Source of the DNA: Sperchopsis tessellata
Taxonomy: Eukaryota > Arthropoda > Insecta > Coleoptera > Hydrophilidae
Direction of reading: 5' to 3'
Assembly: GCA_033557685.1 (NCBI GenBank)
Contig: JAWQRN010000018.1
Coordinates: 1 to 52,776, forward strand
DNA length: 52,776 bases
Positions within the stretch are counted from its first letter, which is position 1, and each line of letters begins with the position of its first letter. Positions 1 through 9,764 of the stretch are shown piece by piece. The position numbers were made by a program, and so were the translations under genes. The notes below the pieces were generated by a model. That model was not told the DNA's origin. It saw nothing but the letters and a program-made list of their open reading frames with translations, and ran no database searches.

Positions 1-614
1 ATGAATACAGTCAAATAAGCTGTTCATTAGAAGTAAAATGATAGGAAAGAGTTATCAAGAATGAAAATTATATAGAATGGCAAATAGCGCTTTTCGAGTT
101 AGTTATCTTTCTAAAGCTGAAGGTTGCAAACCTAACTTAGGTCGGTGCAGGTGATTTTGATAGCTCCTGAAACTATACATTTCTTAAACAGGACCGTTCT
201 ATTCATTTCTGTGTGATCTCCAGATCTTGAAGGCTGAATTTCCGACCAGCATCACTCAATATTTAATAAAAGGAATAAAGCAATAAGCGAACTTAGATTG
301 AATATATAATAGACGAATTTAGTAGTAATGTAAGGTTTTGGTAGTTTTATTATTTCTTTGTAGAGTAGAGCATTTAGATAGATTAAGATAAATACTGAAA
401 TATTGCAATTTTTTTTTTCTTGTTATTAGCACTCAAGCCCAAGACTTTCCTATTCATCCTCCGAAGTTCTCTTCTGTCTCCACTGGTACCTTTGAGAACT
501 TTTAAACTCCCAACTATATCACATCAGAATAGAACTAATGAATACAGTCAAATAAGCTGTTCATTAGAAGTAAAATGATAGGAAAGAGTTATCAAGAATG
601 AAAATTATATAGAA
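1..614. repeat. 77-bp exact direct repeat flanking a 460-bp segment
   Basis: Bases 1-77 and 538-614 are identical by eye over 77 positions, both starting ATGAATACAGTCAAATAAGC. The sequences beyond each copy differ. The first copy starts at the window edge, so the repeat may continue to the left. Exact identity suggests a recent duplication or the ends of an inserted segment. No coding potential is visible. Confidence 0.85.
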
Positions 615-1280
615 ACTGGATACTGGGTGGGCGACGACAATCGTGATCCCATTAAATAACGTGAACTGAACTTTCTAAAGCTTCGGATAGTCCATCAAGT
701 CGATTTAACGCATGCATCTGCCTATCTGTACAATATAAATTTTATCTAACTTGTGTTCTGTTAAATTCAACGTTTGATTTTAATCTCGATAATGCTTAGC
801 AATGTTCTTAACTCTGACCTCTTGATTTTGTAGCAATTTTAGTGACTGTCCTAAGATACCGTTTACGCTACAACCGGTCCTGGTACGTTTTAATATAGCT
901 GTTTACGCCAATTCTCAATTTCCGTTTCAAATATACATATTCTGTTGTCTGAATGTTAGTAGCATTATTTAATTGCATGTGACATCCAACCCCTTACCTT
1001 GGACTAGTTTCCTCAAAACGTGATAGAAACAATAGGGCCGATACTTTTACAGTGGGTATTTTTGTCCACACTGTACTACGAATGTCATTTCTGGAAAAAT
1101 CAGCATCTGATGGACCTATTATCTACAATCAGATAAGGGACAAACTTTCTCCTTCTCAATGTGGGTAATTCCAAGACAAGCTATAGCAGGACGAAGAAGG
1201 AGGTTTTTATGACTGCAGAATTTAGGGATAGTCATTCATCGGCCTTCAACAAGACAGTTCTAATTCAGTTTCAAACAAAC

Positions 1281-1361
1281 AGTTCATCTTGAGTTCTCAA
1301 ACGCGATAGTTCACCTTGAGTTCTCAAACACGACAGTTCATCTTGAGTTCTCAAACACGAT
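1281..1361. repeat. 27-bp tandem repeat, three copies
   Basis: Three consecutive 27-base units (1281-1307, 1308-1334, 1335-1361) share AGTTCAYCTTGAGTTCTCAA and differ at one to three positions. Degraded partial units extend on both sides (about 1255-1280 and 1362-1385). There are no spacers between units, so this is a minisatellite. Confidence 0.85.
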
Positions 1362-1381
1362 AGTTCTTAAATTCTCACAAA

Positions 1382-1535
1382 TAACAGTTCTCATATTCTA
1401 GCTCACAGTGTAACTTTGGTCGCACTGTTGAACAATCAATTCTTTGCCCTTTCAATAGTGTATTTTATATTCCTAAAATCAACAGTTGTCATATTATAGC
1501 TCATAGTGGCGATGTAATTTTGATCGTACTGTTGA
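1382..1535. repeat. diverged direct repeat pair next to the minisatellite
   Basis: Bases about 1383-1431 and 1482-1535 share an ordered set of blocks: ACAGTT-TCATATT-TAGCTCA-AGTG, then TTTGRTCG and ACTGTTGA. The second copy carries a few extra bases. The pair lies about 100 bases apart and looks like an older, longer tandem unit. Confidence 0.6.
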
Positions 1536-2637
1536 GTAATTCAAATTCAGTGAACCTTCGATAAGTGTCTTGCACAGTTCGGGTACCAATACCATATGTA
1601 CAAGGTTTGTCGGTACAATTACAATTTATATTTAAGTGGCATGTTATAAAACTTGCACAAAAACAGGAACAAAAACACATTAAAAGCTTTATTTACAAGA
1701 TTGAAATCTCCAACACCTTTATTAAATAAAACACACACAATTTACAAAATCGACAAAGAACACACTTAAATCACAAAGCCAGCATAGCTGGCTCCAATAA
1801 TGAGATCACTGCATTAAAAAGCACCACTTAGACACAGACCATAACTTTGACTTCAATAATACTAAAATTTTGAACACCATGGAAGGGCCAAAACAGTTGC
1901 AGAGAAGATATACATTACGAAACATAACAACCATACAGTAAACAATAGATGAGATATTAATAATTTAAGTAGTATTTATCATACAATTATATAAAACACG
2001 ATTACCTTTAAAACAAATTTAAACAAAATCTAGGCCCAAAAACCTATACATTTAGATCACACACACACATACATTTAAATGCGAATCAACAATATTTTAC
2101 TCCAAAAATAACTTACACTTGAATAGTAATCCTATCTATAATACATTCTACCTGACTACCATATAAAGAAAAACAAAACACGTGCAGTCAACACATTCAA
2201 TACCACACAATTTACACCGCCATGTGACAAAGTTTAATAGGCAGTAAAAACAAAACGGTACAAAGAAAATAAAAATGTACTATGGATGCTAATTGAAATT
2301 GTTGTATTTTGAACCGTCCGTTAAATTTCATGTTTCCATCAGGGAAGTACGTACATCTTGCTTATGTTATTATAACCTTATGTTAACTTTGTATTATTCC
2401 TTTTTTCAGTTTTTATTTTTGACAATGAGGGCAACCCATATATTAACACAACTTTCATTATTAAACCGTGTTAGAATAAAAATAACCTTTTGAAAAAGAG
2501 GAGAACCAATCCTAGAAACGTAAAGATACACTGTATTTACATGTGTTTTTTAATTTTACTTTGATTTAATCTTAATACCATGATATCCTACGAAATTTAT
2601 ATTGCATAATTAGATGGTAACAAAAAATACAACATAT

Positions 2638-2664
2638 TTATATATATATATATATATATATATA
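2638..2664. repeat. (TA)n microsatellite
   Basis: An uninterrupted run of TA dinucleotides. Similar runs occur near 22947-22972, 32818-32850 and 36527-36545. Confidence 0.9.
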
Positions 2665-2969
2665 AATATAAAATAACATATTACCATTATACTCATAAAC
2701 AAGGTATAATTATGGTTGTATATTTGTTTCAGATTTATCTCTAGACATAAAATATTAACTTTTATAGGATGACCATCATTTTTTAACGTATGTTAATTCT
2801 CATATATTTTAAAATTAACAATTTTATTGCCTTTATTGAAGGTTATGTATCGATTAAAGATTTTGAAAAAGAGGAAAATAAAACCTCGAAACTTCAAAGA
2901 TGTACTTTTCATTCTATCGCAACCATCATATCCCAAGAACTACAACAATATATATTATTACGAAGTTAG

Positions 2970-3300
2970 GGTACAGTAGATATGCCACTGGACGTCTAGA
3001 CAACACCATATGCTCCGAAGCGATCACGCCACCCTGTGGCCTAAAAGGACAACGACGAACTCTCCCGCTTTAATTTCTTGAGGAGCTGCTCGTGGATTCT
3101 AAATTCTTCGAGGAGCATTGTTGCCTGCATATAAAAGCAGAGAGCAAGTGCTAGCAAAGAGTCAGGCGATAGCCCATATACATAGCTAAATACTTGTTAA
3201 ACTATTATTTGTGAACCCGTAAAAACATTACAGTTGTACCAGGTGTGTGATTTAAACAAATAATTGCTAAATAAAATAAATAAATAAATTCGAGAAAAAC
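2970..3300 (+). promoter_or_regulatory. probable LTR/leader of the gypsy-like element, TATA box near 3128-3137
   Basis: Directly upstream of the decayed gag there is a GC-richer block with CATATAAAAGCAG at about 3128, followed by a leader with no long frame. This order (TATA, leader, gag) fits the 5' LTR/leader of a Ty3/gypsy element. I found no second LTR in the window, so the LTR limits and a primer binding site are not established. Confidence 0.45.
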
Positions 3301-3339
3301 CGAAGACAAAATAGAATAGAAGTTAGAAGAAGGTTTTAA

Positions 3340-4066
3340 TAGAACTGAGGAATTCCAGATCATTTGAAATAAAAGTAGAACAGAAACTTGAAGAAAGTTC
3401 TAAAAGTTTGGAAAGTAAATTAGAGGAACATTCCAGATTGATTCAGGAAAATTCGAGAGAAATATTGAACAGACGAAGAAAATTCTAGAGAATTTGAAAC
3501 AAAAACAGAACAGCAACTTGAAGAAAATTCTAGAAAGAGTGAAGAAAATTCTAGAAAGGAAAATTCAAACCCTCAGAGAAGAGTATGGAACCTTGAAAGG
3601 AGACATTGAAAAGTTCACAAAGAAACCACTTGCATTACAACTGGCTGGCCACCAACCAACCTGGAACACCTTCATGGACACTTCTCAAGATGCAGTTCGA
3701 AATTGCTGCTGAGTATAACGGTTGGGATGCTACAGATAAAGTGACTTACCTCACCATGGCTTTACAAGGCCAGGAACTGAACGTCCTGCATTATAACAGC
3801 AGAGGAAACTCTAGTATAGGCCCTAGAATCAAGGTTTGGGGACTACCACTTGAAGCCCTTATACCAAGCTCAACTAACGGTACGGAAACAAAAGAATGGG
3901 GAATCATTACAAGAATATGCAGCTGACATCGATAGACTCACCAGACATAGCTGTGGAGATCTACAAGAAAATGCCATGTATGTAATCGCAGTTAACACGT
4001 TTGTTAATCGCCTTAAAGACGCGGAGCTAGAGTGGAACCCTAGAATATCCAGAATCAGCACCTCGT
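3340..4066 (+). pseudogene. gag-like remnant of the gypsy element
   Basis: A lysine/glutamate-rich heptad-like stretch (about 3340-3600) is followed by a capsid-like segment in two frames. The segment has FEIAAEYNGWDATDKVTYL-type sequence at about 3690-3760 and LQEYAADIDRLTRHS at about 3905-3950. These resemble the Gag helical region of Ty3/gypsy elements (tryptophan-rich start, then E-Y/F-A-x-D-x-x-x-L). Several stops and a frame change near 3840 break it. A CCHC zinc knuckle, usual at the Gag C terminus, was not found. The family assignment comes mainly from its position upstream of the protease. Confidence 0.65.
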
Positions 4067-4104
4067 GAAAAGTGTCATCACTAATGGTAGTATTGGGAAG
4101 AAGA

Positions 4105-4394
4105 GGTGCCAATTCACGATGAACACATGAGCCAATATTTCAGTAGTCAGATCAGATATGGTAAACCGGGAGAGTCTGGAAAAGGTTACAAAACTACCCG
4201 TTAGAACAGCTACAGGTGTTAACATTTTAGTTCATGATAGAGTGAAGGTTTGCATAACCTTGGAAAGCGATTACATGGTGCAACAGATGATTGTGGCGGA
4301 CATAGTTGATGAAGCAATCATCGGGTTGGATTTTATGAGCAGTCGTGGAACTGTTATTGTTGTGAAGGAGAAGCTACTGAAAATGTGGCAATGA
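4105..4394 (+). pseudogene. retropepsin-like protease remnant
   Basis: The frame ending at 4394 contains IVADIVDEAIIGLDFM, the typical C-terminal block of gypsy aspartic proteases (hydrophobic-D-x-x-I-I/L-G-x-D-F). Upstream, in the same frame, the place where the catalytic D-T/S-G-A triad belongs reads N-T-stop-A (about 4118-4132). Both the catalytic Asp and the Gly are therefore lost. This is direct evidence that the polyprotein is inactive. Confidence 0.75.
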
Positions 4395-4559
4395 GGAAGT
4401 GAAGCTGGGCCTTCCTAGGTCTAAGCTAACCAATGTATGCCTCCTACTTACCGACGATGTCACGATCCCAACTATAAGTGATCAAATATTCCAAGCTAAG
4501 ACTGAAAACAAAATGGACAATTGCCAGTTGGGTCGTAATGAATCGTGTATGTAAAATTC

Positions 4560-5215
4560 CATCAAGAAAGGAGTGCTGGTAAAAAGAGCCTTAGTTAGGT
4601 GTCAAGATGTAATTTCAGTTCATATCTTGAACATTAACGGGTTTCCTATCAATCTTAATAAAGGAAAAGTATTAGGAACTCTAGAAACTGTCTTCTCAGT
4701 TGCCCGATGGGAAGAAGGCGCAGTTCACATAAATGATAATCCAAGATTATGTAAGGATATTAAAAGCAGTACTGGTAATACTCTAAAGGATTTATCACCA
4801 ACAGAAGAATAACAATTGCTAGGACTCCTTAGATAATTGCAAGACATATTTGTCACCGGAGAGGAAGACTATGGTCGTACCAATGTGGTACAACATAAGA
4901 TCGACACCGGTAGTGCCACCGCAATAAATCAGCATCCAAGGAGTTTACCCCGGGCTAAACGGGAAGAAGTCGAATATGTGCTAAAGGAGATGCAATAACA
5001 GGACGTCATAGAACTTTCCAGTAGTTCTTGGGCCTCACTAGTTCTAGATTCCAAGAAAGATGGATCCACCAGATATTGCGTAAACTATGGAACTATATGA
5101 ACAATGTAACGAAGAAGGATTGTTACCCTTTGCCAAGAACAGACGACACTGTGGACACCTTGGCACATTAGACTTGAAGAGTGGATATTGGCAAGTAGAA
5201 CGAAGTTTCCTGGGA
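4560..5215 (+). pseudogene. reverse transcriptase N-terminal remnant
   Basis: The frame at 4573-4812 looks like the protease-RT linker. From about 4830 the frame carries RT palm/finger blocks: KDGSTRYC-N-Y near 5060, then LDLKSGYWQV at 5168-5197, which includes the first catalytic Asp. Stops interrupt it near 4834, 4996 and 5098. Right after the WQV block the sequence jumps to the RNase H connection domain, so the Y/F-x-D-D active-site block is deleted. Confidence 0.8.
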
Positions 5216-5722
5216 CTCTGCACTTACTCTCGAAGATTAGTCCGAGGGTTTGCTAATATCGCTAAGCCTTTGCACAAGCTGACGGAAGAAGCGAGAAGAT
5301 TCGAATGGTCAGAAGATTCTCAAGAGACGTTCGACAAATTGAAGAGAATCTTTAGTAAGTCTCGAATCTTTAGTTATCCTCGAATGGAAGGGCAGTTCAT
5401 TTTGGACACTGATACTAGCAACATCGACATACTCGTACTCTCACAAATACAAGAAGGTCAGGAAACAGTGATTGGTTACTTCAGCAAGACCCTCTTAAAG
5501 CCTGAAAAGAACTACTGTGTCACAAGACGAGTACTTCTGGCCGTTGTCAAAGTTTTAGAGCACTTTCATAAGTACCTGTATGGAAGGCAATTTCTCCTTA
5601 GAACAAATCATGCTGCCTTGCAATGGCTTCTTCGCTTTAAAAGTCCAGAAGGTCAGATTGCTATGTGGCTGGAAATACTCCCAAACACTTTACCACCGAA
5701 CACCGTGGAGGACCTCTATTGA
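5205..5722 (+). pseudogene. RT connection and RNase H remnant
   Basis: This is an open stretch starting at FLGLCTYSRR (the RT thumb/connection) and continuing through FILDTDTSN (first RNase H Asp) and VIGYFSKTL to HFHKYLYGRQFLLRTNHAAL. Compared with the family pattern, the Glu of the R-x-E-L-L-A-V-V block is Val (RRVLLAVV) and the Asp of R-T-D-H is Asn (RTNHAAL). Two of the RNase H metal ligands are therefore missing although the frame stayed open for about 170 codons. The frame shifts again near 5670. Confidence 0.85.
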
Positions 5723-5879
5723 AATGTAAACATTGCCAAAGTCCTATGACCAATTCAAAAATGGAAGCAGCAAGGGTAATGACCAGCATGGGAAGAAGTA
5801 GCCAACCAGACCAAGCAATGAAGACGTACTGGGCATAGTGGAAGTCATTGAAGATGATAAAATGGATAATTGAAGCGGG

Positions 5880-6062
5880 CCTTAAAGAACGGAGAGGGAG
5901 ATGGAGAGAGGTTGCCATTGATTATTTCAGTAAATGGATTGAGGCATATGCCCTCCCGAACCAGGAAGCCGTGTGAGTTTGCAAAATATTGGTTAGGGAG
6001 TTCTTCAGTAGATTTGGGGTACCTCTAGAACTCGACTCTGAACAAGGAAGAAATTTTGTAGT
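5880..6062 (+). pseudogene. integrase core remnant
   Basis: The core fragment shows IDYFSKWIEAYALPNQ (first catalytic Asp) and, after an in-frame stop near 5973, VREFFSRFGVPLELDSEQGRNF. In gypsy integrases the second block carries S-D-Q-G; here the Asp is Glu. The zinc-binding N terminus is absent or reduced to K-H-C-Q-S near 5725. The sequence after GRNF is unrelated to integrase. Confidence 0.75.
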
Positions 6063-6534
6063 TCCAGTAAACCTGCAAACCATTAATAAAGATCGACGTA
6101 TTGAGAGAGAAGAAGAAAAACCTTCCACAGCAGTTGTCTTACCCTACATTAAAGGAATGGGAAGCTGTAGAAATAAATATAAAACCGCATTGTTTGAACA
6201 AACTAGATGATGGTTTGCGTTTACCTCCAACGTGGAAGCCAGTCATTAGGAAACCGAGTTTCAGCTGTAAAAATACGCGATGCTAATAACCCAAAAAGCA
6301 AATGCGCCAATCCCAACGCTCTCTTACACAAAACTCACGAATCACCATGCAGTGTAAAGTAGCAGAGAATATATAAGTCCATCATTTGACCAATTTCAGT
6401 CATTCGCTTGTTAAGTCTCTGACTAGCTGATCTGAAGATGGCCGAAAGCTTATCAAAGAGCTCGTTCTCCTCAGAACAAAGAAATACATACAACTCGAAA
6501 ATTATCTTCTCCACGAAATCATCTGTAGCAACAT
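6063..6534 (+). mobile_element. Penelope-like element, 3' coding fragment
   Basis: Two short blocks in different frames fit the end of Penelope-like (PLE) proteins. VVLPYIKG at about 6132-6155 fits the L-P-Y-I/V-x-G block between RT and the GIY-YIG domain. EWEAVEINIKPHC-LN-DDGLRLPPTWKPVI at about 6157-6250 fits the conserved E-A-I-E-I ... N-R-x-D-G-x-x-L-x-x-T-W-x-P stretch after GIY-YIG. TCTGAAGATGGCCGAAAGC at 6431-6449 lies downstream, where PLEs carry a conserved non-coding motif. The GIY-YIG core itself is missing. The second PLE-like fragment at 50.8-51.2 kb supports the call. Confidence 0.6.
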
Positions 6535-6562
6535 ATGTATGTAGGTAGGTATGCATGTATGG
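6535..6562. repeat. degenerate (ATGT)n microsatellite, 3' flank of the R1-clade LINE
   Basis: The run ATGTATGTAGGTAGGTATGC followed by ATGTATGG reads as (ACAT/ACCT)n on the - strand. It abuts the T-run at 6563-6572, the poly(A) end of the minus-strand LINE. Confidence 0.75.
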
Positions 6563-6722
6563 TTTTTTTTTTATTTTAAAGAGACGTAAGGATAGTACTC
6601 TATCCACAAGTGACCTCTCTGACTCCGAAGCACTACCCTGGGACTGCTTTCTCATAACTTCAAGACAGTGTCCATGTTTGGCCTTTTCCTTACCTACCCC
6701 ATCCTCTAACGAGATTAGGGTT

Positions 6723-7500
6723 TCAGGGGCGGGTGTTCTGCTCCTGTCTCTCTTGTTCCGTTCTCCTCTTGTCTTCCATGATTTGTCTCACATATATGGA
6801 CATTTCCATCAAGGTATGATGGTCTCTTAGCCTTGCTGGGACAAAGCCTTCCACGTTCAACTTCTCTCCCAAAGTTTCGACCTCTGTCTTTCTATTCGAG
6901 AGCACTCAAAAATTGTTTGCCTAGCGTTATCCGGTACGTGGCCACACAGTAGGCATGTGGAGTCCTCTGTTTTCTTAAATCTGTACAGATACTTGTTGAA
7001 GCATCCATAGCCGGTCAGTGCCTGAGTGAGATAGTAACTCAACTGGCCATGAGCTCTATAGCACCACTCTCTGACGTTGGGCATCAATAGGTGAGTCTAA
7101 CGACCCTCCGAATCTGAATCCAACATTGCCTGCCACCTGGCATGAGCCGTTGTCATACTATCTTTCTGGCCTCCGCTTTTCCTCCATTGCCCTGATGGCA
7201 CACCTCATATATCTCTTGTCTTTCCTAGACCAATAGGTCGATAGGTGGTGTACTGACAAGCACCAGTGCTGCCCCCTCTGATACCGTCCTGAAGGCTGAT
7301 GTTACTCTAATGGCGCTATACCTCTGCAAAGCTGTCAACTTTCGCCTCGTTGTTTCCCTTTCTACTGCCTCTGCCCAAACCTCCGCTCCATACAGAATTT
7401 TAGAATGGATGATGCTGTTTAGTAGCCTCCTTTTATGTTCACTGAGGCCGCCGACATTTGGCATCAGTAGTGCCAGTGCTGCTGCCGAAGATGCAGCTTT
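6723..7500 (-). pseudogene. R1-clade C-terminal region remnant
   Basis: The - strand carries the thumb block LLNSIIHSKILYGAEVWAEA at about 7430-7371, then RVTSAFRTVSEGAALVLVST. After a frame change it carries LTGYGCFNKYLYRFKK and CLLCGHVPDNARQTIFECSR at about 6960-6900, the cysteine/histidine element typical of R1 and TRAS C termini (the His in the C-C-H-C set appears as Q here). A further frame (6905-6723) continues with the conserved tail N-V-E-G-F-V-P-A-R-L to a stop. Three frames in 780 bases show advanced decay. Confidence 0.8.
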
Positions 7501-7659
7501 ATCTGCAGTCTTTACTACCTGTTCCGTGTATCATAGTCCGCTATCTATCTGCACGCCCAAGTACCTCACATATTTTTTTCCAGCGTATAGTTTCACTCTC
7601 CAGAGATAGTACTGGTGTATCAATCGCCAGCTTGTTTGTAATGAGTACAGCCTCCGTCT

Positions 7660-8260
7660 TGTGTACTGTCAACTTCAATCCGTTAGCACAGTGACAGCGT
7701 TTTCTTTGTTTTTGCGGTCACGACCTCCACTACGGCGTCTGCAAATCCTACGATCTCCGCTCCTCCTGGCAGATCCAGATTGCGAATTCATGATGTTCCA
7801 CAAAAACGTTCCAAGAACTGAACCTTGTGGAACTCCCGCCTTAACTATCTTTCCATCCTCCGTGTTATAAACAAGAATTCTGTCAGCCAGGTGGTTATTG
7901 ACCATCCTCAATAAATATTCAGGTTTTCGCCGCTCTGTTAATGCCTCCATAATTATTTTCCATACGGCCGAATTAAAGGCATTTCGGACATCCAACGTAA
8001 CGAGTACACAATATCCTTTATTTTTGCATGGCCCGGTCATCACTTTTTTTGCTACGTTAAAGACACGGTATTGGCATCTACCGTAGGCCACCCTTTCCGG
8101 AAAACAAACTGCCTCTGCCGTGATGGTCTCGAATGTAAAGCCCACCAGCAACCTCGGATCTCTATCTTGCTTAATACGGAGCAGGTGTTCTTGTTGTTTT
8201 CTAGTGCCAAAGAACTCCCTAAATTGAGTTTTATTTAGCTCAACGTTATGTCCTAGAGAA
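7660..8260 (-). pseudogene. R1-clade reverse transcriptase remnant
   Basis: An open - strand frame of 158 codons (8151-7675) includes YCVLVTLDVRNAFNSAVW (RT block with first Asp, D-V-x-N-A-F-N-S) and AGVPQGSVLG. Past a frameshift near 7790 the next frame reads VGFADAVVEVV, where the family has F-A-D-D; the second catalytic Asp is Ala. Upstream residues down from 8260 (F-F-G-T-R-K-Q-Q) look like the finger region. The RT N-terminal part is missing because of the deletion after the endonuclease. Confidence 0.85.
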
Positions 8261-8399
8261 CCATCCAGCCCAATGCTCTGGCCGCAACACCACCTGCAGC
8301 GAAGGTAACGACCACCATCGAACCTCCAAAACCAAGCCTAAAGGTGTAGGCTGATCCTGTATTTAGAACCACAAGAAACAGCCTAGCCACCATATCTGA

Positions 8400-8810
8400 G
8401 AGAGCTTCTCCTTTGTGGTCCAATCTTCTGGAACCCTATTCCAGCGACTTACAATTAAAATCTCCCACCAACAATATCACGCCCTTCTCGTTTTGGATAG
8501 TGTCTTCGAAAATACCACAAAATTCTCATACGTGTCATTGGGGGAGAAGTAACAGCTATATATTATAATTCCCTCTATATTCACCCACACGAAAATTTTC
8601 ACTGGTCTGCCGACTTCATGGATGATCAGGTCTTTATTAAGGACTTCAATTGCGGCCTTAGCCATTGTGTTCTGGAACCATTATCCTGCTTCTGGGTTCC
8701 TATATTGCTCACTAACTAGCAACAAGTCAGCTTCTTTCTCCATTGCCGTCTGCACAAGTAGATTCTGCGCTTCGCGGCCCCTGCCCAGGTTAACCTCTAG
8801 ACACCTGATC
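8400..8810 (-). pseudogene. R1-clade endonuclease (EEP) remnant
   Basis: The N-terminal block reads LEVNLGRGREAQNLLVQTA at about 8805-8749, followed by DLLLVSEQYRNP (E of the S-E-Q block). After a frame change YSCYFSPNDTYENF follows at about 8575-8520, then VGDFNCKSLE near 8475-8445 (the G-D-F-N catalytic block), then RLDHKGEALSDM. A stop replaces the residue after S-L-E, and the domain is truncated after about 8390. The endonuclease would nick the target site; the intact family has about 220 residues here. Confidence 0.8.
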
Positions 8811-8819
8811 ATTTTCGGG

Positions 8820-9400
8820 CTTTCTGTAACTCCTTCTGGAATGACTCGCACCGTGCGCTGCCAATTATATGTTGTGCCCCACACGTTTGCTTGGTGTCAT
8901 TGCGTATTAGACAAAAAGGCTCTTTTTTACAGTCTTTATCAAGGTGACCTTGCGTACCACATAGGCGACACATTTTGGATCGACTTTCTCCCCTAAATTC
9001 ACATACTACGTGGCCGGAAGCTTCTCACGACCTCAAATGTCCCAGGACCCGGCACCTCACCCAGCCTATCCTGAGTCGCCCCTCTTTGAGTAGCGTGACC
9101 TGCGTATCACCAAATCCTTTTCTGAGTGCCATTACCTTTATATTATCCAGTTCTCCGGCAACTGCCCTGATTGCACTCAAAACTTCGCCCTCTTCTGTGG
9201 CTCCATCCAAATTCCATACCCTCAAGCTGACGGTTTGGTCTTATGTAAGAACATTTGTTCCTTCTCCTAGGGCCGCAGCCACGCTCATCCTAAGCTCCTC
9301 TACATTGCCGCTTTCGTTTTTTAGTTTGATAAGAATATCGCCGGCTCTTGTTTCCTTATCCCTCACACTTCTATGCCTATCTTGTCGTATCATTCGTTAC
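8820..9400 (-). pseudogene. R1-clade ORF1 (nucleic-acid-binding protein) remnant
   Basis: The - strand frame runs from about 9400 with one stop near 9243, through VWNLDGATEEGEVLSAIRAV and LRIGWVRCRV to about 9025, where the frame breaks. A CCHC zinc knuckle CRLCGTQGHLDKDC (C-x2-C-x4-H-x4-C) follows at about 8930-8972. R1-clade ORF1 proteins normally have three knuckles after the R-C-R-V-R block; here the first is deleted or frameshifted. The product would coat element RNA. Identification rests on block order and on the adjoining endonuclease. Confidence 0.75.
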
Positions 9401-9446
9401 TGACTACTATAGCCTCTGGGATTTTCCATTTTATTAGGATCTTTAT

Positions 9447-9494
9447 TGTATGTATGTATGTATGTATGTATATATGTATGTATGTATATATACA
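9447..9494. repeat. (ATGT)n microsatellite, 5' flank of the R1-clade LINE
   Basis: About eleven TATG units, interrupted once by TATATATG. On the LINE strand this is (ACAT)n. Together with 6535-6562 it looks like one array split by the insertion. Confidence 0.9.
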
Positions 9495-9654
9495 TAGTAT
9501 TAATAAAATAGGCACTGGAAAAGCATTATATCAAATCATGTTTGTAATAGCATATTAAAAAAGTTGCTGAACAGCAAAACAAGTACTCCATATGCTTCTT
9601 CTCGAGGAATCCCACCCCTCGTCAGTGCAACTGCATTCCATTATCTAATATTGT

Positions 9655-9660
9655 TTTATT
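9655..9660 (-). promoter_or_regulatory. poly(A) signal of mRpL38
   Basis: TTTATT on the + strand is AATAAA on the gene strand, 105 bases after the stop codon. It is the nearest exact hexamer in the 3' flank. Confidence 0.6.
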
Positions 9661-9764
9661 GAAATTATATTGCTTACTGTGTGGTAATTTCTTATTTTAT
9701 AATAATTAGAATTAAAAAGGAATAGCAAAATCATTACATATATTTGTTTGAAATTATTTACAGA

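Larger units (their letters stand above)
615..2640. other. non-coding AT-rich stretch, no gene seen
   Basis: No reading frame with recognisable protein similarity is visible on either strand. The stretch contains the short tandem array and diverged repeat pair listed separately. Around 1020-1260 base composition is less AT-rich, which may mark an old retroelement non-coding part, but I cannot assign it. Confidence 0.5.
3300..6062 (+). mobile_element. decayed Ty3/gypsy LTR retrotransposon
   Basis: Gag-, protease-, RT-, RNase H- and integrase-like fragments follow in the Ty3/gypsy order on the + strand. They are split over frames and stops. Large internal deletions remove the central RT block and most of the integrase. 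The downstream end runs directly into a Penelope-like fragment at about 6065, so the 3' part and 3' LTR are missing. The element cannot be autonomous. I do not assign a clade, and nothing indicates an envelope gene. Confidence 0.85.
6563..9446 (-). mobile_element. degenerate R1-clade non-LTR retrotransposon in a microsatellite
   Basis: On the - strand, from 9446 down to 6563, the order is ORF1 with a CCHC knuckle, an apurinic-type endonuclease, RT, and a C-terminal cysteine-rich region, ending in a poly(A) run (T-run at 6563-6572). The wording of the blocks (GRGREAQ, YSCYFSPND, GVPQGSVLG, YGAEVWA, C-LLCG-x-x-x-D-x-x-x-x-T-I-F-E-C) is that of the R1 clade. Both flanks are ATGT/ACAT repeats. 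R1-clade Waldo elements are known to target (ACAY)n, so a Waldo-like element is plausible. Frameshifts, stops and an internal deletion between endonuclease and RT make it dead. Confidence 0.85.

Noticed and set aside
1281..1361. CRISPR-like repeats
   Set aside because: The 27-base units abut without spacers, and the context is eukaryotic.
7310..7870. Plus-strand ORFs over the R1-clade region
   Set aside because: They are shadows of the minus-strand LINE, which carries the recognisable RT blocks.
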